DNA from: Nitrospira sp. | GTDB lineage: Bacteria > Nitrospirota > Nitrospiria > Nitrospirales > Nitrospiraceae | Direction of reading: 5' to 3' | Assembly (NCBI GenBank): GCA_009594865.1 | Contig: VOPT01000015.1 | Span: forward strand, 43,725-107,724 | Length of the DNA stretch: 64,000 bases | In this document: positions 60,052-64,000 of the stretch, in pieces | Layout: each line of letters starts with the position of its first letter | How positions within the stretch are numbered: the stretch's first letter is position 1 | The notes under the pieces: model-generated | Database searches by the model: none | What the model saw: only the letters and a program-made list of their open reading frames with translations | What the model was told of the DNA's origin: nothing | Program-made: the position numbers and the translations under genes

Positions 60052-61724
60052 TGTTGGTGATGAGTGTTGTCGGGATTGCTATTCCGCCAATAGCTGGCAT
60101 CCGGCAGGCCGGACTGTTGAATGGTAAAGGGGCCGGCTTCCAACGTGAGCCATTTTTTTGGCGTGCAGCAGGACCCATCCGGCAGCAAATCCCATGACCC
60201 GCGCCGCACGACCAGCGGCCCGGACGTCAGGTCCGGATTGAATTCGCCGAGTTTGCCGACTCCATATGAATGACGATGAGGAATCTTGACCGTGATCTCC
60301 GTATCTGTCCAGGATTGAATGATCGCCCCGACGCCGTTAAACAAAACTTCGGTCCGCGAGACATTCTCTCCCAACTCGGGGGACACTCGGGCATACACAC
60401 TGTCCGTGATAACTTTGCTCGGCTCGGCCGTCTTCAAAAATTTACCGAACCCGCGTCCCTTGATCGTCACCACTTCATCGAGTCCCCCGGTATTGGGGCT
60501 ATACGAATCGATCTTCGGCGTCACGAGTGTGAAGTTTCCGACCTCCGTCTCCAGCACTTTTTTTTCGGCGCAACAGGTCCCGTCCGGCTTCGGCATGTTC
60601 GCGGCGCGTTTCACCACCACCGGCCCACTCTTCGCGCTGAAAGGCACCCAGACATCGATGCGATCATGTCCCCACCGATACACAATGGCCTGCACCCCGC
60701 CGATCTCGACGGTGTTTTCGCTCAGCGAAAAATCGATGTAGTTAAACGGCGTAGACCCGGCCTCCGAATAAAACCCGAAATTCTCTCCCGTGATTTTCAA
60801 CAGGGTGCCGATGGGGGCCTCGGTCGGCGCCAAGGCCGTGGCCTTGGGCGTCTGCACGGTATACGTTCCAATGGCCCGTTCCTGCCCGTTGCGCTTCATC
60901 ACGACCGGGCCGGTTTGGGCATCGAGCGGCACATGCACCACGATCGTCGTATCCGTCCACTGCGAGACCGTGGCCAGATGCCCGCCAAACAGCACGCCAT
61001 CCTCAGGGTTCCTGCTCGTCCCGAACCCTTTGCCGAACAGCACGACTTTTGTACCGACCGGTCCGCTGGTGGGATCGACCCGCACCGAAGCCAGTACCTT
61101 CATCGGCATCGAATTGCTCACGACCTGCTTGACCGGCGCACAGCAGGATCCATCCGGCAAGGGATCAGACGAGGCCATGCGAATCACCACATCGCCCGAC
61201 TGCACGTTGCCCGGCAGCTCCACCTCGATCTTATCGTCACGCCACTTGCGGACCCGCACCGTCACGTCGCCGATAGCCACGCTATTCACCCCGAAAATCG
61301 TGTTCGGATCGCGCGGGCCGGCCGTGTTGCCGAAATGTTCTCCGGTGAGTTCCAAAATCGAGCCCGGTTCTGCTTCAGCTGGTGAGACCGATTGAATCAT
61401 AGGTTGCAGCCGCGTGAACGATCCCGCCTTCACATGCTTTTTCCCCATGATGATGTCGACCGGACCATTGGCGGCTTGCGACGGCACCCGCACCTCGATG
61501 AGATCCGGATCCCATCGCTGAATTAGCGCGGGAACGCCCTGAAACGTGACCTGATTGAAGCGGGTCGATTTGAACGGACCGAAGCCTTTCCCCGTGATCG
61601 ACAGCGTGGCTCCCGGCACGGCCGCATTGGGATGCAGAGCCGGAGGTTCAGCCGGAGCAGCCATGGAATCAACGGAATTCGCCACTAAGGCAACGCCCAG
61701 GATGGCACAAGTGATGTATTTCAT
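60048..61724 (-). CDS. Exported IPT/TIG-domain protein with three P-D-G-x-C-C motifs
   Basis: The 558-residue protein has a signal peptide (about 1-23, cleavage after SMA) and five IPT/TIG immunoglobulin-like repeats of about 90-110 residues, recognised by PxxAxPGxxLxITGxxFG at each start and a xxVxVPxxAxxGPVxV strand at each end. Repeats 2, 4 and 5 carry an inserted loop with PDGSCCAP, PDGTCCAE and PDGSCCTP. Adjacent cysteines in each could bind metal or form a vicinal disulfide. Start: ATG at 61724 behind AGGGAG (a GTG 9 nt upstream is open). It is coupled to the Ycf48-like gene and has a strong promoter upstream. Confidence 0.87.
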   Translation of the reverse strand: MKYITCAILGVALVANSVDSMAAPAEPPALHPNAAVPGATLSITGKGFGPFKSTRFNQVTFQGVPALIQRWDPDLIEVRVPSQAANGPVDIIMGKKHVKAGSFTRLQPMIQSVSPAEAEPGSILELTGEHFGNTAGPRDPNTIFGVNSVAIGDVTVRVRKWRDDKIEVELPGNVQSGDVVIRMASSDPLPDGSCCAPVKQVVSNSMPMKVLASVRVDPTSGPVGTKVVLFGKGFGTSRNPEDGVLFGGHLATVSQWTDTTIVVHVPLDAQTGPVVMKRNGQERAIGTYTVQTPKATALAPTEAPIGTLLKITGENFGFYSEAGSTPFNYIDFSLSENTVEIGGVQAIVYRWGHDRIDVWVPFSAKSGPVVVKRAANMPKPDGTCCAEKKVLETEVGNFTLVTPKIDSYSPNTGGLDEVVTIKGRGFGKFLKTAEPSKVITDSVYARVSPELGENVSRTEVLFNGVGAIIQSWTDTEITVKIPHRHSYGVGKLGEFNPDLTSGPLVVRRGSWDLLPDGSCCTPKKWLTLEAGPFTIQQSGLPDASYWRNSNPDNTHHQQ

Positions 61725-61893
61725 GGGATTCACTCCCTACCGATACCCTTTGAGTGAGCCTGACGAGCAGGCCGGGTGAGGATGAATGAATGATGGTCCG
61801 CCAGATGAACGCCCCGCACGTGGCACAAAACCCCACGCCACTGAGGCAACGAAGCCGGATGGGGGGTGTGGTATTAAACCCGAAGACTTCCGG

Positions 61894-61923
61894 ACTATAA
61901 CAAGCGGTTTTTTTTGATGTCAA
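61894..61923 (-). promoter_or_regulatory. Strong sigma-70 promoter of the IPT/TIG-Ycf48 operon
   Basis: On the minus strand TTGACA (61923-61918) and TATAGT (61899-61894) are separated by 18 nt, with an A-run in the spacer. Transcription would begin near 61887 and give a long leader of about 160 nt before the ATG at 61724. No known riboswitch motif was recognised in the leader. Confidence 0.7.
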
Positions 61924-61965
61924 GGCAAGCGGCGACGGCCGGAAGGGATGGGAGCAATGGATTCG

Positions 61966-62427
61966 TCAGACTCTGACCTGCACCAGTAATTCGAGTTCGA
62001 TGGCGGCATGCAGCGGGAGTTCCGCAGCACCAAGCGCCACACGCGCATGGCGTCCGGCTTCACCGAAAATCTGCACCAGCAAATCGGACGCGCCATTGAT
62101 CACGGCAGGTTGCTGCACGAATCCCGTGGCCGACGCGACATGACCGACGACTCGCACGATCCGGCGCACACGATCCAACGAACCGAGTTCCTGCTTCACA
62201 ACCGCCAGTGCGTTCAAGAGCGCTAATCGAGCCGCTTCGGCGCCCCGCTCAACCGTCACCTCCTGCCCCAGCTTGCCTGTGATCGCCACCTGGCCGTCCC
62301 GAAACGGCAAGATGCCGCTCAGATACAGTAGGTCACCGGCCAATACCGCCGGCACATAACTCGCGACCGGTTTTGGTGCAACTGGAAGGGTAAGACCGAA
62401 GCTGGTCAGTTTCTCGTCAATCGACAC
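61966..62427 (-). CDS. RidA/YjgF-family protein
   Basis: RidA proteins deaminate reactive enamines/imines formed by PLP enzymes. The 153-residue protein has the family fold: an N-terminal hydrophobic strand AGDLLYLSGILPF, the LLNALAVVKQELGSLDRV helix and a final H-A-R-V-A-L-G-A-AELPLHAAIELELL strand. The arginine in the active-site loop (HARVALG region) is in place. It is longer than RidA of E. coli by about 25 residues and so belongs to another subgroup (as in RutC-like proteins). The gene starts with GTG; AAGGA lies 8 nt before it. Confidence 0.9.
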   Translation of the reverse strand: MSIDEKLTSFGLTLPVAPKPVASYVPAVLAGDLLYLSGILPFRDGQVAITGKLGQEVTVERGAEAARLALLNALAVVKQELGSLDRVRRIVRVVGHVASATGFVQQPAVINGASDLLVQIFGEAGRHARVALGAAELPLHAAIELELLVQVRV

Positions 62428-62625
62428 AGTACGATCCTTTCATCTTCACACCCACCGATTGTCTCGCACTCGAGAGTTCCCCCTCTGTTTCTATGGAGTC
62501 CGTCCTCGGACGATCAACCGTACGTATACGTCATCCGGGAGCCATTGGGCAAGATGACGCCATCCGGCATCTGTTCACGTACTCGCTGAGGAAATGGGCT
62601 GCATCGACAGCCAATCCGACCCTAT

Positions 62626-62646
62626 GATATATACGGCCTATATATC
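62626..62646. promoter_or_regulatory. Palindromic operator GATATATA-CGGCC-TATATATC at the RHH gene
   Basis: Two perfect 8-nt arms (62626-62633 and 62639-62646) are separated by 5 nt and end 19 nt before the ATG at 62666. The element is strikingly AT-rich for its surroundings. It overlaps a possible -10 box (TATATA at 62628, with TCGACA at 62604-62609 as -35), so binding there would repress the gene. Confidence 0.6.
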
Positions 62647-62665
62647 TACGCCAAGGGAGGCCACC

Positions 62666-62947
62666 ATGCCATCCACGATGGTCCAAGTCCCCATCCTCAT
62701 GAGCCCCGGCCAGAAGCGCCGACTGGCACAAAAGGCGAAAGCCGCCAATCTCACCATGGCAGAACTGCTTCGTGAAGGGGGCGAGCGGTACGTGCCGGCC
62801 GATGATCCCTCGCTTTTGGATCACATGGCCAAGCAAGTCATCCGGGAGACGAAGAAAACCATTCGCGCCATCGACAAAACCCTCGCCCTGGTGGCGGAGT
62901 CCGAAGCGCGCATGCTGGCGCTCGCCAAGACCCGCAAGAAAGGGTGA
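62666..62947 (+). CDS. Small ribbon-helix-helix-like (CopG-type) DNA-binding protein
   Basis: The 93-residue protein begins with VQVPILMSPGQKRRLAQKAKAANLTMAELLREGG, which matches the RHH pattern: a short N-terminal strand followed by two helices. The rest is a charged helix. CopG-type RHH proteins bind palindromic operators and are often antitoxins. I chose the ATG at 62666 (GGGAGG 5 nt before) because an upstream start at 62594 would place the operator inside the coding region. The next gene (62950) begins 2 nt after its stop, as in a toxin-antitoxin operon, but that gene is interrupted. Confidence 0.72.
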   Translation: MPSTMVQVPILMSPGQKRRLAQKAKAANLTMAELLREGGERYVPADDPSLLDHMAKQVIRETKKTIRAIDKTLALVAESEARMLALAKTRKKG

Positions 62948-62949
62948 CG

Positions 62950-63150
62950 ATGGGACTCACCGAGCGTGTGTGAGATGCCTTCGCCAACACCATCAAGCTG
63001 AACGACAAGGTGGAACAACTCAACACCACGGTCGCCAAGCAGCAGTCCCACATTGAAGATCTGAACGCCCGCGTCATCCGCCTCGAAGCCGCGCTGGAAT
63101 TTGCGCTCCACGCGCAACGCTCCCGCCGCCTGCCCACAACACCGCGCTAG
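62950..63150 (+). pseudogene. Interrupted coiled-coil partner gene of the RHH protein
   Basis: From ATG at 62950 the frame reads MGLTERV, then TGA (62971), then 58 more codons (DAFANTIKLNDKVEQLNTTV and so on) with no further stop to TAG at 63148. The part after the TGA is a coiled coil with clean heptad hydrophobics, so the stop looks like a recent CGA-to-TGA change. The 5' end is 2 nt from the RHH gene's stop. No alternative start gives a full-length product. Sequencing error is possible. Confidence 0.6.
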
Positions 63151-63662
63151 GTCCCTTCTCTATCGGACAGGCTCATTACGGACAGGTTTGGGACACAAAG
63201 ACTTCAGATAATCATCTCGAAAACACATGGAGTCCAAAATCGTGAGCGCATCGGATCCGATCACTCATCCACCTAAACCGAGGAGCTTACGATATACGTA
63301 TGCCGGGATCAATCTCCATGCTACCAGCAGCGTGGTCGCCGTGAGGGATGTGGAAAGGGGTTGAGATCCTTTACTCAGAACCCACTGTGTCACGAAACAA
63401 CTCGAAACCACTTCTCTAAACGAATAGGCGACTCGTGCACCAGCCACTTATGTGCGTCGGAACAGAGATAGGCGACTAAGGCAAAGACTTCTGCGTACAA
63501 GAGCAACGCTGCCCAATTTCTGAGTGATCCACCTTCGGTTAGTGGTGCCAATGCACTCAGAATGAACAAATAGGAGAGCAACAGCAGAGAATCCATTCTT
63601 GGCGGATTTGCGGACTTGTCCGAAATTTTGTGTGTGAGGCATAGTGTGGCGGAAAGGAGCCT
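63151..63662. other. Stretch with a likely broken membrane-protein gene before the IS256 element
   Basis: In 512 nt there is no intact gene. On the minus strand, two short overlapping frames (63596-63390 and 63447-63265) would join into a hydrophobic protein of about 110 residues with three membrane-like segments if one frameshift were allowed (near 63395). There is no ribosome site. The IS element's end lies within or just after this region, so it may be the remnant of a gene truncated by insertion. Confidence 0.35.
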
Positions 63663-64000
63663 CTATGCCTCGCAAGACGAATACGACGAAGGACCTCGCG
63701 CCGGCGCTGCCGGTGAGCCAGGAGGTATTGGACCAGTTGGTGACTGGGCCGCTGACACCGGCACAATTTGAGACGCTGTTCCGGGACCTGAAGAAGGCGG
63801 TGCTGGAGCGCGCCCTGGGGGCGGAGCTGACGCATCACCTGGAGGCGGAGCAGGCCCACGGCGCGCCCCGTGGCAACCACCGCAACGGCACGACGCCGAA
63901 GACCGTACTGACCGACGACGGGACGGTGCGGCTCGAGGTGCCGCGGGATCGGATCGGGACCTTCGAGCCGCAGTTAATCGGCAAGCACGAGCGGCGCTTC
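63663..64000 (+). mobile_element. IS256-family transposase gene (5' part, runs off the window)
   Basis: From the ATG at 63663 (AAAGGAGCC site 3-10 nt before it), 112 codons are open to the right edge. The encoded N-terminus contains ELTHHLEAEQ, RGNHRNGTTPKTVLTDDG, VRLEVPRDRIGTFEPQ and LIGKHERRF, a clear match to the start of Mutator/IS256-type transposases. The DDE catalytic residues would be further downstream. The left inverted repeat should lie around 63605-63650 but cannot be confirmed without the right end. Confidence 0.9.

Noticed and set aside
62971..62973. TGA as selenocysteine
   Set aside because: No selenocysteine insertion hairpin was seen directly after it and the family is not known to be a selenoprotein.

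Overview
The window looks like a chromosomal segment of a Nitrospira-like bacterium (phylum Nitrospirota). This is inferred from the roughly 60% GC content, the Gram-negative envelope genes (TolC, HlyD-type adaptors, lipoproteins) and the overall protein character; there is no rRNA or marker gene that fixes the taxon. Most of it is densely packed coding sequence with many overlapping or nearly touching genes.

Region by region. (a) 1-3574, minus strand: the start of a lipoprotein gene, a protein of unknown function, an orphan SagB-type nitroreductase and a VIT1/CCC1-type iron/manganese transporter. (b) 3831-8721, minus: an HDOD protein, a hybrid histidine kinase with receiver domains at both ends, and a membrane-bound PAS histidine kinase. 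The last follows a 2525-residue surface protein (8731-16308) by 9 nt. (c) 8731-23156: this giant protein has an LEPR-type N-terminus, a DUF4347 domain, seven propeller-like repeats and about 15 cadherin-like repeats. Beside it lies a four-gene module encoding TolC, an HlyD-type adaptor, a GAF-TM-HlyD protein and a PqqD-like/M50 protease/HlyD fusion. No ABC ATPase is present, so this is the best candidate here for an undescribed secretion or surface-display system. (d) 23503-28944, plus: small unknown and TPR proteins, a glycosyltransferase-like protein, an ECF sigma factor with its RskA-like anti-sigma factor, and TadA. (e) 28941-40847, minus: a compact lipopeptide cluster with a 3119-residue FAAL-ACP-C-A-PCP-C-A-PCP-TE synthetase, a cyclic-peptide-type ABC exporter and a phosphopantetheinyl transferase. 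(f) 41128-48890: tRNA-Ser(CGA), a 44-residue membrane peptide, a DUF2779 nuclease-like protein, a MATE exporter, a PanE fusion, a sirtuin, a HAD phosphatase, a receiver-domain protein and a 39-residue very basic protein. (g) 49080-59045, plus: housekeeping genes valS-nadC-birA-coaX-grpE-dnaK-dnaJ-rsmE. (h) 59068-64000: an exported IPT/TIG protein translationally coupled to a Ycf48-like protein, a RidA protein, a small ribbon-helix-helix-like gene with a palindromic operator and a stop-interrupted partner, and the first third of an IS256-family transposase running off the window.

How the parts may work together. The adhesin operon ends in a histidine kinase and a hybrid response regulator, so surface display and signalling appear to be linked. 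The NRPS, its exporter and its PPTase would be sufficient to make, activate and export an N-acyl dipeptide, with glycine predicted at the second position. grpE, dnaK and dnaJ form a chaperone operon with a strong hairpin between dnaK and dnaJ. Promoter, hairpin and operator calls were made by eye and carry correspondingly lower confidence.
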